NCBI RefSeq assembly: GCF_051857475.1
Contig: NZ_JBPZGZ010000001.1
Coordinates: 806,001-870,000 of the forward strand
DNA from: Pelomonas sp051857475
GTDB taxonomy: Bacteria > Pseudomonadota > Gammaproteobacteria > Burkholderiales > Burkholderiaceae_C
DNA length: 64,000 nt
Direction: 5' to 3'
The notes below the pieces were generated by a model that ran no database searches, was not told the DNA's origin, and was given only the letters and a program-made list of their open reading frames with translations. Each line of letters begins with the position of its first letter. Position 1 is the stretch's first letter. This document shows positions 48,838 to 58,183 of this stretch, piece by piece. The position numbers were made by a program, and so were the translations under genes.

Positions 48838-50346
48838 ATGGCTTCACTGCAGTTCGACAACATCAGCAAGGTCTTCCCGGGCGTCAAGGCGCTGAACGGG
48901 GTGAGCTTCGAGGCGAGGCCGGGCCAGGTCATGGGCCTGCTGGGCGAGAACGGTGCGGGCAAGAGCACGCTGCTGAAGATCCTCGGCGGCCAGTACAAGC
49001 CCGACGGTGGCCGCCTGCTGCTAGACGGCCAGGAGCGCCACTTCACATCCGCCGGCGACGCCATCGCGGCCGGCGTGGCCATCATCCACCAGGAGCTGCA
49101 ATACGTGGCCGAGCTGACGGTGGCCGAGAACGTGTTGCTGGGCCGGCTGCCGACACGCTTCGGCCTGGTCGACCACAAGGCCGCGCGGCGGCTGGTCGCC
49201 GAGCAACTGGCCGCCATCGGTGTGGACCTGGACCCGGCCGCGCGCCTGTCGGAGCTGTCCATCGCCCAGCGCCAGATGGTGGAGATCTGCAAGGCCGTCA
49301 TGCAGGATGCCAAGGTCATCGCCTTCGACGAGCCCACCAGCAGCCTGTCCCACCGCGAGACCGAAATCCTGTTCCGCCTCGTCAAGCGCCTGCGCGCCGA
49401 GGGCCGCACGCTGATCTACATCTCGCACCGGCTGGAGGAGTTGTACGAGCTCTGCGACGCCTGCACCATCTTCCGCGACGGCCGCAAGATCGTCACACAC
49501 GACGTGATGGCTTCAGTGCCGCGCGAGCGGCTGATTGCCGACATGGTGGGCCGCGAGCTGCAGGACATCTACGACTACCGCAGCCGGCAGCACGGCCCCG
49601 TGCGCCTGGAAGCGCGCGGCCTGCACAGCGCCCGCCTGCCCGAGCCGCTGAGCTTCGCCATGCGCGGCGGCGAGGTGCTGGGCTTCTTCGGCCTGGTCGG
49701 TGCCGGCCGCAGCGAGCTGATGCGCCTGCTCTATGGTGCTGATGCGCGCCGCGGCGGCGAGGTGCTGCTGGACGGAAAAAGGGTGTCTGCCGGCAGCCCG
49801 GCCGACGCGATTGCTGCCGGCATCGTGCTCTGCCCCGAAGACCGCAAGGAGCAGGGCATCCTGGCTCACTCCTCGGTGGCCGAGAACATCAACATCAGCT
49901 GCCGCCGCCACGGCCTGGCCGGCGGCATCTTCCTGCGCCACCGCCAGGAGGCCCGGCGCGCCGACGACTTCATCCAGAAGCTGCGCGTCAAGACGCCGAG
50001 CCGCGACCAGGAGATCCGCCTGCTGTCGGGCGGCAACCAGCAGAAGGTCATCCTGGCGCGCTGGCTGGCCGAGCCGGGACTCAAGGTGCTGATCCTCGAC
50101 GAGCCGACACGCGGCATCGACGTGGGCGCCAAGAACGAGATCTACAAGATCATCCACGACGTGGCCGCTTCGGGCTGCTGCGTCATCGTCATCTCCAGCG
50201 AGCTGCCCGAGGTGCTGGGCATCTCCGACCGCCTCATCGTCATGCGCGACGGCCACATCAGCGGCGAGCTCTCGCGTACCGACGCCAGCGAGACCACTGC
50301 GCTCGCCCTGGCACTACCGGACGGTGCCTCCGCCGCCCTGCATTGA
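48838..50346 (+). CDS. Sugar ABC transporter ATPase (AraG-type, two nucleotide-binding domains)
   Basis: A 502-residue fused ATPase. The first domain has Walker A GENGAGKST, signature LSIAQRQMVEI and Walker B VIAFDEPTSSL. The second has a degenerate Walker A (GLVGAGRSE) but intact LSGGNQQKV and VLILDEPTRG, as usual for AraG/RbsA/MglA proteins. It drives import of galactose and/or arabinose. It starts 1 base after the stop of the binding protein gene. Confidence 0.95.
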   Translation: MASLQFDNISKVFPGVKALNGVSFEARPGQVMGLLGENGAGKSTLLKILGGQYKPDGGRLLLDGQERHFTSAGDAIAAGVAIIHQELQYVAELTVAENVLLGRLPTRFGLVDHKAARRLVAEQLAAIGVDLDPAARLSELSIAQRQMVEICKAVMQDAKVIAFDEPTSSLSHRETEILFRLVKRLRAEGRTLIYISHRLEELYELCDACTIFRDGRKIVTHDVMASVPRERLIADMVGRELQDIYDYRSRQHGPVRLEARGLHSARLPEPLSFAMRGGEVLGFFGLVGAGRSELMRLLYGADARRGGEVLLDGKRVSAGSPADAIAAGIVLCPEDRKEQGILAHSSVAENINISCRRHGLAGGIFLRHRQEARRADDFIQKLRVKTPSRDQEIRLLSGGNQQKVILARWLAEPGLKVLILDEPTRGIDVGAKNEIYKIIHDVAASGCCVIVISSELPEVLGISDRLIVMRDGHISGELSRTDASETTALALALPDGASAALH

Positions 50347-50348
50347 TC

Positions 50349-51329
50349 ATGAACACGACCACTCTTACGCAACGCCCCGCCATGTCGACCACGTCCCGCG
50401 CCCTGCTAAAGGAACACAGCATGACGCTGGGCTACGGCCTGCTCTTCGTCGTGCTGGCCTTCAGCGTCGAGAACTTCTTCTCCGGCGCCAACATCGTCGG
50501 CCTGCTGCTGTCGGTGGCCCAGATCGGCATGGTGGCCTGCACCATGATGCTGTGCCTGGCCTCGCGGGACTTCGACCTCAGCGTGGGCTCAACAATAGCC
50601 TTTGCCGGCGTGCTGGGCGCCATGGTGCTGGAGCGCACCGGCAGCGTGGGCCTGTCCATTGGTGCCGGCCTGCTTGCCGGCGCGCTGATCGGTGCCGGCA
50701 ACGGCGTGTTGATCGCCTATCTGCGTGTCAATGCGTTGATCGCGACCTTGGCCACCATGCTGATGGTGCGCGGCCTGGCCTTCATCGCCTCCCATGGCCA
50801 GGCGGTGGGCATTGCCGACGAAGGCTTCATCAGCTTCGGCGACACCACTTTCCTGAACCTGCCGCTGCCGATCTGGATGACCGCGCTGTGCTTTGTCATC
50901 TTCGGCGTGCTGCTCAATCACACCGTCTTCGGCCGCAACACCCTGGCCATCGGCGGCAACCCGGAGGCGGCCCGGCTGGCCGGCGTGCGTGTGGAGAGGC
51001 TGCGGGTGTGGATCTTCCTGCTGCAGGGCGTGGTCACGGCCCTGGCCGGGCTGATCCTGTCGGCCCGCATCACCAGCGGCCAGCCCAATGCCGCCACCGG
51101 CTTCGAGCTGGACGTCATCTCGGCCTGCGTGCTGGGCGGCGTGTCGCTGCAGGGCGGCAAGGCGCGCATCTTCGGCGTCGTCATCGGCGTGCTCATCATG
51201 GGCACGGTCGAGAACGTGATGAATCTGCTCAACGTCGATGCCTTCTACCAATACCTGGTGCGCGGCCTGATCCTTCTGGCAGCTGTTCTTCTCGACCAAT
51301 TGAAGACGCGAGGCGAGCGCCGTGGCTGA
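50349..51329 (+). CDS. Sugar ABC transporter permease (AraH-type)
   Basis: From ATG 50349 the permease has 326 residues and 8-10 hydrophobic segments. The family loop is seen as SRDFDLSVGSTIAFAG and in GGNPEAARLAGVRVERLRVW (EAA-like loop). It forms the channel of the transporter. Its end overlaps the next gene by 8 bases. Confidence 0.93.
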   Translation: MNTTTLTQRPAMSTTSRALLKEHSMTLGYGLLFVVLAFSVENFFSGANIVGLLLSVAQIGMVACTMMLCLASRDFDLSVGSTIAFAGVLGAMVLERTGSVGLSIGAGLLAGALIGAGNGVLIAYLRVNALIATLATMLMVRGLAFIASHGQAVGIADEGFISFGDTTFLNLPLPIWMTALCFVIFGVLLNHTVFGRNTLAIGGNPEAARLAGVRVERLRVWIFLLQGVVTALAGLILSARITSGQPNAATGFELDVISACVLGGVSLQGGKARIFGVVIGVLIMGTVENVMNLLNVDAFYQYLVRGLILLAAVLLDQLKTRGERRG

Positions 51330-52086
51330 CCGACTGCAAGGCAAGGTCGCCCTGGTGACCGGTTCCACCCAGGGCATAGGGAAGGCCGTCGCACGGCTGT
51401 TCGTCGCCGAAGGCGCCAAGGTCATCCTGAATGGCCTGAATGCCGACGCCCACGGCGAGGCGCTGATCGAAGAACTGGGCGAGGACCGGGCGATGTTCGT
51501 CCCGGCCGACATCGCCGACGAAGCGGCCGTGCGCGCCATGGCGGCCCGCGGCGCCGAGCGCTTCGGGCCCATCAATGTCCTCATCAACAACGCCGGCATG
51601 GACGTCTTCACCGAGCCGCTGGCCATGACGACGGCCCAGTGGCAGCGTTGCTTTGCGGTGGACCTGGACGGCGCCATGCATTGCAGCCGCGCCGTGCTGC
51701 CCGGCATGCTGGAGACGGGCGGCGGCAGCATCGTCAACATCGCTTCGGTGCATGGCCATCGCATCATCCCCAACGCCTTCCCCTATCCGGTGGCCAAGCA
51801 CGCACTGATCGGCATGACCAAGGCCCTGGGCATCCAGTACGCGGCGCGCAATGTGCGCGTCAACTCGATTTCGCCGGGGCTGATCCTGTCGGAGCGCGTC
51901 GTCGAATGGCTGGACAGATCGCCCGAGGACGCGAGGCGCCAGGTGGAGCTGCTGCCATCGAAGCGCATCGGCGAGCCCATCGAGGTTGCCTACACTGCCC
52001 TCTTCCTCGCCAGCGATGAAGCCCGCTTCATCAACGCCACCGACATCCTCATCGACGGCGGGCGATCGCAGCTCTATCACGAATGA
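51322..52086 (+). CDS. SDR-family sugar 1-dehydrogenase (probable galactose dehydrogenase)
   Basis: A 254-residue short-chain dehydrogenase starting at GTG 51322 inside the permease gene end. It has the cofactor motif GSTQGIGKA, NNAG in LINNAGMD, Ser in IVNIASVHG and the YxxxK pair in YPVAKHA. In this operon the missing first step is oxidation of galactose to galactonolactone, so galactose (or arabinose) dehydrogenase is the most likely role; the family alone does not prove it. It overlaps the regulator gene by 4 bases. Confidence 0.87.
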   Translation: MADRLQGKVALVTGSTQGIGKAVARLFVAEGAKVILNGLNADAHGEALIEELGEDRAMFVPADIADEAAVRAMAARGAERFGPINVLINNAGMDVFTEPLAMTTAQWQRCFAVDLDGAMHCSRAVLPGMLETGGGSIVNIASVHGHRIIPNAFPYPVAKHALIGMTKALGIQYAARNVRVNSISPGLILSERVVEWLDRSPEDARRQVELLPSKRIGEPIEVAYTALFLASDEARFINATDILIDGGRSQLYHE

Positions 52087-53030
52087 CCGATCCCCGTTCG
52101 GACCGCTTCGTCCGCTCCCACCTGAAAACCCGCCAGCTGGTGCTGTTGGTGGAGCTGGGGCGGCATGGTTCGATCCTGCATGCGGCCCAGGCCGCCAACC
52201 TGACGCAGCCCGCCGCCTCCAAGCTGCTGGCCGACCTGGAACATGCCCTGGGCGTCAAGCTCTTCGAGCGCCTGCCGCGCGGCGTGGCACCCACCTGGTA
52301 TGGCGAGGTCATGATCCGCCGCGCCGGTGCGGCGCTGGCCGAGCTGGATGCCGGCCACCAGGAGGTCATGGAGCTGCTGTCCGGCTTGTCGGGCCGCGTG
52401 GCCGTCGGCGCCGTGCTGACGCCCTCGACGACGCTGCTGCCGGCCGCCATCACCTTGCTCAAGCAACGCCAGCCGCGCGTGCATGTCGCCATCTCGGTCG
52501 ACACCAGCAAGATCCTCATCCAGCATCTGCAGAACGGCGAGCTCGATCTCGTCATCGGCCGCGTGCTGGACAGCGAGTCGGCCGCCCAGCTCAGCTTCGA
52601 GCCCCTGACCGACGAGCCCCACAGCCTCATCGTGCGTGCCGGCCACCCGCTGGCAGGCCGCAGCGACCTCAGCCTGCCCGAGTTGGCCCGCCAGAGCTGG
52701 ATATTGCCGCCCGGCGGCAGCATCCTGCGCGACCGCCTGACCGCCCTCTTCCTCAGTGCCGGCCTGGACCAACCTCAACAAACCGTCGAGACGCTGTCCC
52801 TGCCCGTCGTGACCGCCCTGCTGAGCCAGTCCGACATGGTCTCCGCCCTGCCCGCGGAACTGGTCAAGCCCTATCTGGAAGCCGGCTTGCTGACCGTGCT
52901 GGACTTTGAACTCGGCCTGCGCATGGACGCCTATGGCATCGTCACCCGCCGCGCCCACCAGCTGTCACCCGGCGCCGAGCTGATGCTCAATTGCTTGCGC
53001 GAGGAAGCCGCGCGGCGGCCGTCGCGTTGA
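52083..53030 (+). CDS. LysR-family regulator of the galactose operon (GbpR-like)
   Basis: The 315-residue protein has an N-terminal winged helix-turn-helix (LVELGRHGSILHAAQAANLT then QPAASKLLADLEHALG) and a C-terminal effector-binding domain. It is the last gene of the operon, translationally coupled to the dehydrogenase. LysR proteins of this type (GbpR) control galactose/arabinose-binding protein genes in related bacteria. It probably senses the sugar and regulates the upstream operon, including itself. Confidence 0.9.
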   Translation: MTDPRSDRFVRSHLKTRQLVLLVELGRHGSILHAAQAANLTQPAASKLLADLEHALGVKLFERLPRGVAPTWYGEVMIRRAGAALAELDAGHQEVMELLSGLSGRVAVGAVLTPSTTLLPAAITLLKQRQPRVHVAISVDTSKILIQHLQNGELDLVIGRVLDSESAAQLSFEPLTDEPHSLIVRAGHPLAGRSDLSLPELARQSWILPPGGSILRDRLTALFLSAGLDQPQQTVETLSLPVVTALLSQSDMVSALPAELVKPYLEAGLLTVLDFELGLRMDAYGIVTRRAHQLSPGAELMLNCLREEAARRPSR

Positions 53031-53053
53031 ATCCTTGCTGAAAGGAGACTCGC

Positions 53054-53443
53054 ATGGAAGTCACCGGCGGCTGTCTTTGCGGCGATGTCCGCTTCGTCGC
53101 GACGGGGCGGCCCTACCGCGTCGGCCTCTGCCACTGCCTGGACTGCCGCAAGCACCATGGGGCTCTCTTCCATGCCTCGGCGATCTTTGCGCAGCAGTCG
53201 GTGGCGATCACGGGCGAGACGCGCGACTACGCCGGGCGCCACTTCTGCCCGCGCTGTGGTTCGTCCGTCTTCAGCCGCAGTGGGGATGAGGTTGAGGTGA
53301 ATCTCGGCGCGCTCGATGCGCCCGACCAGTTCCAACCAAGCTACGAGCTCTGGACCGTGCGGCGTGAAACCTGGTTGCCGCCTTTTCCGTTGGCGCATCA
53401 CTACGAGCGCGACCGCGAGAGCCTGGGCCGCAGCGAGGACTAG
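53054..53443 (+). CDS. GFA/CENP-V-family zinc protein
   Basis: A 129-residue protein with the GFA zinc pattern: GGCLCGDVRF, LCHCLDCRKHHG and HFCPRCGSSVF. ATG 53054 follows AAAGGAGA. Members bind zinc and some are glutathione-dependent carbon-sulfur lyases, but the name formaldehyde-activating enzyme does not define the role. It follows the LysR gene by 23 bases and could be read from the same transcript. Its stop overlaps the convergent gene. Confidence 0.9.
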   Translation: MEVTGGCLCGDVRFVATGRPYRVGLCHCLDCRKHHGALFHASAIFAQQSVAITGETRDYAGRHFCPRCGSSVFSRSGDEVEVNLGALDAPDQFQPSYELWTVRRETWLPPFPLAHHYERDRESLGRSED

Positions 53444-54072
53444 GGTTTGCGCGCCAGCGGGATCTGCAGATTCGTCGGCCGGTTCGCCTCGCTGTCGAAG
53501 CCGCGCCCGTCGATGTGGCGGGCGCCCCAGAACAGCAGGCCGTTGCTCAGGTGGACGAGGTCGTACTCCATGAAGTTCTTGCCCTCGGCGAGGCCAAACG
53601 GCGCGAAGTTCTTGCCGAAGACGCTCTGCGCTGCGCCGACCTCCCACTTGGCATAGCCCTGGGTCGCCGCCTGGTTCATCAGGTCGGCAAAGCCCTGGAT
53701 CAGCGGCGTGACCTCGTAGGCCTCGTCGGCCACGAAGTCGACTTTCTGCGCACCGGGTGCGACGGGGTGATCGCCCCGCCACAGCATGTGGCCGCGGATG
53801 AGGATGCGCGCCAGCGGCACGCGGCCCATCGGGTCGGCGTACTGGGTGACGACCAGCTCGAAACGGTCACCCGTCGAGTAGCTGAAATCGCGCTTCAGGT
53901 GGAAGGGCTTGAGGCTGCCGTCCGGGTTCTTCAGGCTGCTGGGGCGCAGCTCGGGAGCCAGGCTGCTCCAGTGGCCCAGCAGCTGGGTCTTCAGGTCGTC
54001 GAGGTTCATGGCGTCGGCTTTCAGGGCTGAAGCCGCCAGGCACATGGCCAGCGCGGCGCGTCGGGTCCACAT
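53440..54072 (-). CDS. Exported conserved hypothetical protein (calycin-like)
   Basis: The 210-residue protein has a signal peptide (MWTRRAALAMCLAASALKAD then AM). The mature part (LLGHWSSLAPELRPSSL, FHLKRDFSYSTGDRFELVVT) is beta-rich and resembles calycin-type lipocalin-like domains. It ends in a basic tail. Role unknown, likely periplasmic. Confidence 0.7.
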   Translation of the reverse strand: MWTRRAALAMCLAASALKADAMNLDDLKTQLLGHWSSLAPELRPSSLKNPDGSLKPFHLKRDFSYSTGDRFELVVTQYADPMGRVPLARILIRGHMLWRGDHPVAPGAQKVDFVADEAYEVTPLIQGFADLMNQAATQGYAKWEVGAAQSVFGKNFAPFGLAEGKNFMEYDLVHLSNGLLFWGARHIDGRGFDSEANRPTNLQIPLARKP

Positions 54073-54185
54073 CGTTGCGGTCCTCCTTCGCCACCAGTGT
54101 GGGCGGCGGGTGAGGAGGACCGTTAGCCCAAATCGGCAAAACGTGGGGGCCTTGGGGCATCACCTCGGCGGCTATCCTTGCCCGC

Positions 54186-55084
54186 ATGGCGATCCGCCTC
54201 GACGTCTTCGACGACTTCCACCTGCATGGCGCCTCGGCGCCCGAGTGGGCGCAGCGCTATGTCCAGTTGTCGCCCGGCCTGATGCGCAGCGCCCTCATCG
54301 AGACGGCCTCTCCCGGTTTGCATGTGTTCCGCAAATGGATGAGCGAGCGCGTGGTGCAGCAGGGCTGCCTGCCCGCCGGCCAGATCTGCTTTGCGATGCT
54401 GCATGGCCGTGGCGCCGGACAGCCCTGGATGCAGGGTCATCCGTTGCAGGACGACCTGATCTTCGTGCTGCGCGCCGGCCAGGAGTTCATGTTGCAACGC
54501 CCGCCCGGCATGGCCCTGCTGGCCTGCAGCTTCGATGCGGAAACCTTCCGCCGCCTGCTGGACGCGCGGCCCTGGAGCGCACCGGCACATGTACTGCTGT
54601 CGCGCTCCAGCGTGCAAGCGCCGCCTGCGGAACTGGAGGCGCTGCGCCGCGTGCTGCTGCAAGCGTCCTCGGCACCGCCCGTATTTGCCGCGCTGACCGA
54701 TCTCTTCGATGCTGCCGCTGGGCCCGTGCAGCGGGCGGGCAGCGCCTCGGCGGCCTATATCGTCGCGGCCTGCCATCGGCTGGTTGCCGCGGGTGGCGAC
54801 GCGCCACCTGACATCGACGCCCTCTGCCAGCGCCTGCGCACCAGCCGCCGCAGCCTGCAGAACGGCTTCCGCCAGGTGGCGGGCACCACACCCGTCCACT
54901 ATCTGCGCAGCCTGCGCCTGAACGCGGTGCGCCAGCGGCTGCTGGCGACGCCTCCCAGGATCTCAGCGTCTCGCAGGCCGCCAGTGATGTCGGCTTCGAG
55001 CACCTGGGTCATTTCGGGACCCGCTACCGCGACCTCTTCGGCGAACTGCCCTCGAAGACCCTCAGAAAGCCCCCCTCACCATGA
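54186..55084 (+). pseudogene. AraC-family regulator with single-base frameshift
   Basis: The first frame gives 255 sound residues: an N-terminal sensing domain, then the first helix-turn-helix (IDALCQRLRTSRRSLQNGFR) and HYLRSLRLNAVRQRLLATPP. At 54951-54958 (CCTCCCAGG) one C seems to be missing. In the next frame the AraC domain continues perfectly (DLSVSQAASDVGFEHLGHFG, then TRYRDLFGELPSKTL) and stops at 55084, overlapping the following ATG in the usual ATGA way. A sequencing error or a recent mutation in a C run is equally possible. It probably regulates the adjacent flavoprotein gene. Confidence 0.8.
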
Positions 55085-56502
55085 CCCTCCACTGCGACGT
55101 TGCCATCATCGGCGCCGGCACCGCCGGCATGGCCGCCTACCGTGCCGCCCGCGTGCATACCGACAAGGTGCTGCTCATCGAGGCGGCCCATTACGGCACC
55201 ACCTGTGCGCGCGTCGGCTGCATGCCCAGCAAGCTGCTGATCGCCGCGGCGGAGGCGGCCCAGGCCGTGCGCGAAGCCCATCGCTTCGGCGTGCAGGCCG
55301 AGGCGCCGCGCATCGATGGCCGGGCCGTCATGCAGCGGGTGCGCAGCGAGCGGGACCGCTTCGTCGGCTTCGTGCTCGAGACCATCCACGGCTGGCCGGA
55401 GTCGACACGGCTGTTCGGCCGGGCCCGCTTCACCGGGCTCGGCGCGCTGGATGTCGAAGGGCAGCCGATCAAGGCCAGGACCGTCGTCATCGCCACCGGC
55501 TCACAGCCCTTTGTGCCCTCCGGCTGGCGTGAGCGGCTGGGCGCCAAGCTGCTCGTCAACGACGATGTGTTTGACTGGGTCGACCTGCCCAAGTCGCTGG
55601 CCGTCGTCGGCGCCGGCGTCATCGGCCTGGAGCTGGCCCTGGCCCTGCACAAGCTCGGTGTGCGCGTGCGCCTGTTCGCGCGCGGCAACCGCGTCGGCCC
55701 GCTGACCGACCCCGAATTGCAGCCCCTGGCCCAGAAGCTGTTCGCCGAGGACCTGCCGCTGACGCTGAATGCCGACAAGCTCGACCCCGTGCTGGACGGC
55801 GACGAAGTCGTCATCGGCGGCGAGCGCTTCGAAGCCTTGCTGTGCACGGCAGGCAGGCAGGCCAATCTCGACAACCTGGGCTTGGAAGCGCTGAACCTGC
55901 CGCGCGACGCCGAGGGCCATCCGTTGATCGACCGCCACACCAGCCAGTGGGGCGGCATGCCGGTCTTCATCGCCGGCGACGTGACCAATGACCGGCCGCT
56001 GTTGCATGAAGCGTCAGACGCCGGCCGCATCGCGGGTGACAACGCAGCCCGCTGGCCCGATGTGCATGCCCGGCCGCGCCGTGCGCCGCTCGCCATCGTC
56101 TTCAGCGAGCCGCAGATTGCCATTGCCGGCGCCAGCCATGCCGAGCTGGTGGCAACCAGGCGGGAGTTCGACACCGGCCGCGTCAGCTTTGCCGACCAGG
56201 GCCGCAGCCGCGTCATGGGGGTCAACCGCGGTGGCTTGCATGTCTACGCCGAGCGCGGCACGGGCAAGCTGCTGGGTGCCGAGATGATCGGGCCGTCGGC
56301 CGAACATCTTGGCCATCTGCTGGCCTGGAGCGTGCAGCGCGGCGACACCGTGCAGCAGATGCTGGACTGCCCTTTCTATCACCCGGTCGTCGAGGAAGGC
56401 CTGCGCACCGCGCTGCGCCAGCTGCACAGCGACCTGCACCTGCCGGCTCCGCCCATCGAGGACTGCATGGATTGCGACACCGAGGCCGAAGTCGGCGGCT
56501 GA
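55081..56502 (+). CDS. Flavoprotein disulfide reductase (dihydrolipoyl dehydrogenase-like)
   Basis: A 473-residue FAD enzyme with the dinucleotide motif IIGAGTAGMAAY, redox-active CARVGC (CxxxxC), a second NAD(P)-binding motif VVGAGVIGLELAL, IAGDV near the FAD ribityl site and the C-terminal His-Pro in FYHPVVEEGL. The C-terminal extension adds CMDC. It is more distant from E1/E2-associated Lpd; no lipoyl enzyme genes are nearby. It may reduce another disulfide or a quinone. It is translationally coupled to the AraC gene. Confidence 0.88.
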   Translation: MTLHCDVAIIGAGTAGMAAYRAARVHTDKVLLIEAAHYGTTCARVGCMPSKLLIAAAEAAQAVREAHRFGVQAEAPRIDGRAVMQRVRSERDRFVGFVLETIHGWPESTRLFGRARFTGLGALDVEGQPIKARTVVIATGSQPFVPSGWRERLGAKLLVNDDVFDWVDLPKSLAVVGAGVIGLELALALHKLGVRVRLFARGNRVGPLTDPELQPLAQKLFAEDLPLTLNADKLDPVLDGDEVVIGGERFEALLCTAGRQANLDNLGLEALNLPRDAEGHPLIDRHTSQWGGMPVFIAGDVTNDRPLLHEASDAGRIAGDNAARWPDVHARPRRAPLAIVFSEPQIAIAGASHAELVATRREFDTGRVSFADQGRSRVMGVNRGGLHVYAERGTGKLLGAEMIGPSAEHLGHLLAWSVQRGDTVQQMLDCPFYHPVVEEGLRTALRQLHSDLHLPAPPIEDCMDCDTEAEVGG

Positions 56503-56506
56503 GCCT

Positions 56507-56986
56507 TCAGGACGCGGCCACGGGCTGCACTTCGGGCTCGCAGACTATGGGGAAGTTGAGCGAATTGGCCACGTAACATTTCTCGTGGGCGACGTGGTGC
56601 AGGGCCAGGGCCTTCTCGACATCGTCCGTGGGGCGCACGCCCACCTTGGGCCGCAGCGTGATGCTTGTGAAGCGGCCGCCGTTGGCGTCTTCCTTCATCG
56701 TGCCCTCGGCATCGTCCTCATAGCGCATGACGGCGATGCCGGCTTCCGCGCACAGGTGCAGATACCAGAGCTTGTGGCAGGCGGACGCCGCCGCGACGAC
56801 GAGATCCTCAGGGTTCCAGCGGTCGGCATCGCCGCGGAAGGCCGGGTCGGATGAGCCGGGGATGTCGGGCTTGCTGCCGGCCGAGATGAGGTGTTGGCGG
56901 CCATAGGCTGCATAGGCCGATGTACCGCTGCCGCGGTTGCCCGTCCAGACGACCTTGACGGCGTAGTGATGTTCTCCGCGGGACAT
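56507..56986 (-). CDS. OsmC-family peroxiredoxin
   Basis: The 159-residue protein has the OsmC/Ohr landmarks: WNPEDLVVAAASACHKLWYL with the first catalytic Cys, and a second Cys in HEKCYVANSL. It reduces organic hydroperoxides with thiols. It converges on the flavoprotein gene with 4 bases between stops, an association that may reflect a shared thiol-redox role. Confidence 0.88.
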   Translation of the reverse strand: MSRGEHHYAVKVVWTGNRGSGTSAYAAYGRQHLISAGSKPDIPGSSDPAFRGDADRWNPEDLVVAAASACHKLWYLHLCAEAGIAVMRYEDDAEGTMKEDANGGRFTSITLRPKVGVRPTDDVEKALALHHVAHEKCYVANSLNFPIVCEPEVQPVAAS

Positions 56987-57008
56987 TCGGTGCTCCTGAT
57001 GTGGGTTG

Positions 57009-57659
57009 TCAGCGTGGGTTGGCGTTCGGCGCGGCGAGGTGGTTCGCGATGGCGCGGTGGGTTTCGTTCAGGTGCTCGGCCAGGCAGGTGCTCGCGGCAG
57101 CAGCGTCTTTCTGCTTGACGGCTGCGATGAGCGCGCGGTGCTCATGCCCCCAGGCCGTGCGGCGCGTGTCCGGCCCCATGTCGCGCAGCGCGAATCGCTC
57201 GACCCGCCCGCGCAGTTGCATCACCATCTGCAGGGTTTGGGGCTTGTGCGCGGGTTCATAGAGGGTCTCGTGGAAGCTGCGATCGCCGGCGAGCCAGCCG
57301 CTGCGGCTGTCCTCCAGTTCCAACTCGGCCTGGACGGCCTCCAGGCGCACCAGGGTCTTGGGCGTGTGCCCGTCGATGGCTCGCGTCAGCAGGAAGGTTT
57401 CCAGCATCAGGCGCAGCTCGAAGATTTCGGTCAGCTGCGCGGCGGACAGCATGGGGATGTGCGCGCCGCGGTTGGGAACGACCTCGATCAAGCCTTCGCT
57501 GCCCAGCAGCTGCAAGGCCTCGCGCACGGGGATTCGGCTGGCCCCATAGCGCACGGCGAGTTCTTCCTGTCTCAACACCTCGCCTGGCGGCCAGGCGCCT
57601 TCGTTGATCTCTTGCCTCAGGCGCTGCGCGAGAGCCAAGGCCGTGGTTGGATGCGGCAT
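57009..57659 (-). CDS. GntR-family regulator (FadR/FCD type)
   Basis: A 216-residue protein with an N-terminal winged helix-turn-helix (LRQEELAVRYGASRIPVREA) and an FCD domain with metal/effector-binding His and Asp positions (FELRLMLETFLLTRAIDG, SFHETLYEPA, EHRALIAAVKQKD). The target is unknown; it is upstream of osmC on the same strand with 22 bases between. Confidence 0.88.
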   Translation of the reverse strand: MPHPTTALALAQRLRQEINEGAWPPGEVLRQEELAVRYGASRIPVREALQLLGSEGLIEVVPNRGAHIPMLSAAQLTEIFELRLMLETFLLTRAIDGHTPKTLVRLEAVQAELELEDSRSGWLAGDRSFHETLYEPAHKPQTLQMVMQLRGRVERFALRDMGPDTRRTAWGHEHRALIAAVKQKDAAAASTCLAEHLNETHRAIANHLAAPNANPR

Positions 57660-57737
57660 TGGATAAATGTATACAAAATGAGTGAGCGAAGCAAGATTCA
57701 GGATTCGAGCCAGCGCCTGGCCTTTCAGGGCGGGAAC

Positions 57738-58124
57738 CTAGGCGGCCTTCGCACCCTCGGCTGACCGCTTGCGGAACCAGAACCACCAAGTCCCGAAACA
57801 CACCAAGCCGTAGCTGATCACGGTTCCCACGAGGCCGTTTTCTTCTTCTTCAGTCCGCACCTTGCCGTCTTCTTCAATGACAGTGATCGTCTTCAACGTC
57901 GGCATGACCGCGTAGGTCTGTTCACGCCTTTCGCTAGTGACAGCGCCAGCGGATCGAACGCGGTAAGACCAGCCGATCAAGACACTCCCGCGCGTTGCGA
58001 CCGGCCCCAGCGCCTCCTGAGCCACTGACCATGGCGACACGAAACCCACCGCCATGACGCAGGGCAAGGCCGCGACAAGCAATGGGCATACGTACTTCAG
58101 GATCGTCGAAAGGAGCTTGATCAT
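57738..58124 (-). CDS. Membrane protein of unknown function (128 residues)
   Basis: The chosen start is ATG 58124 behind AAGGAG. Two transmembrane segments, VCPLLVAALPCVMAVGFVSP near the N-terminus and GTVISYGLVCFGTWWFWF near the C-terminus, enclose a periplasmic part with an acidic loop (VIEEDGKVRTEEEENG). The open frame extends upstream to 58586, but that part is antisense-like shadow. Unrecognised. Confidence 0.6.
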   Translation of the reverse strand: MIKLLSTILKYVCPLLVAALPCVMAVGFVSPWSVAQEALGPVATRGSVLIGWSYRVRSAGAVTSERREQTYAVMPTLKTITVIEEDGKVRTEEEENGLVGTVISYGLVCFGTWWFWFRKRSAEGAKAA

Positions 58125-58183
58125 GGTGGGTGGCCAAAGCTCTCGAGAGCGCTTCGAGCGGCGTACTACTTGTGATTGTGGGG

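Noticed and set aside
44389..49409. Two very long minus-strand frames (898 and 853 codons) across the galactose operon
   Set aside because: They are antisense to GH35, lactonase, binding protein and ATPase genes with clear motifs; translations are low-complexity.
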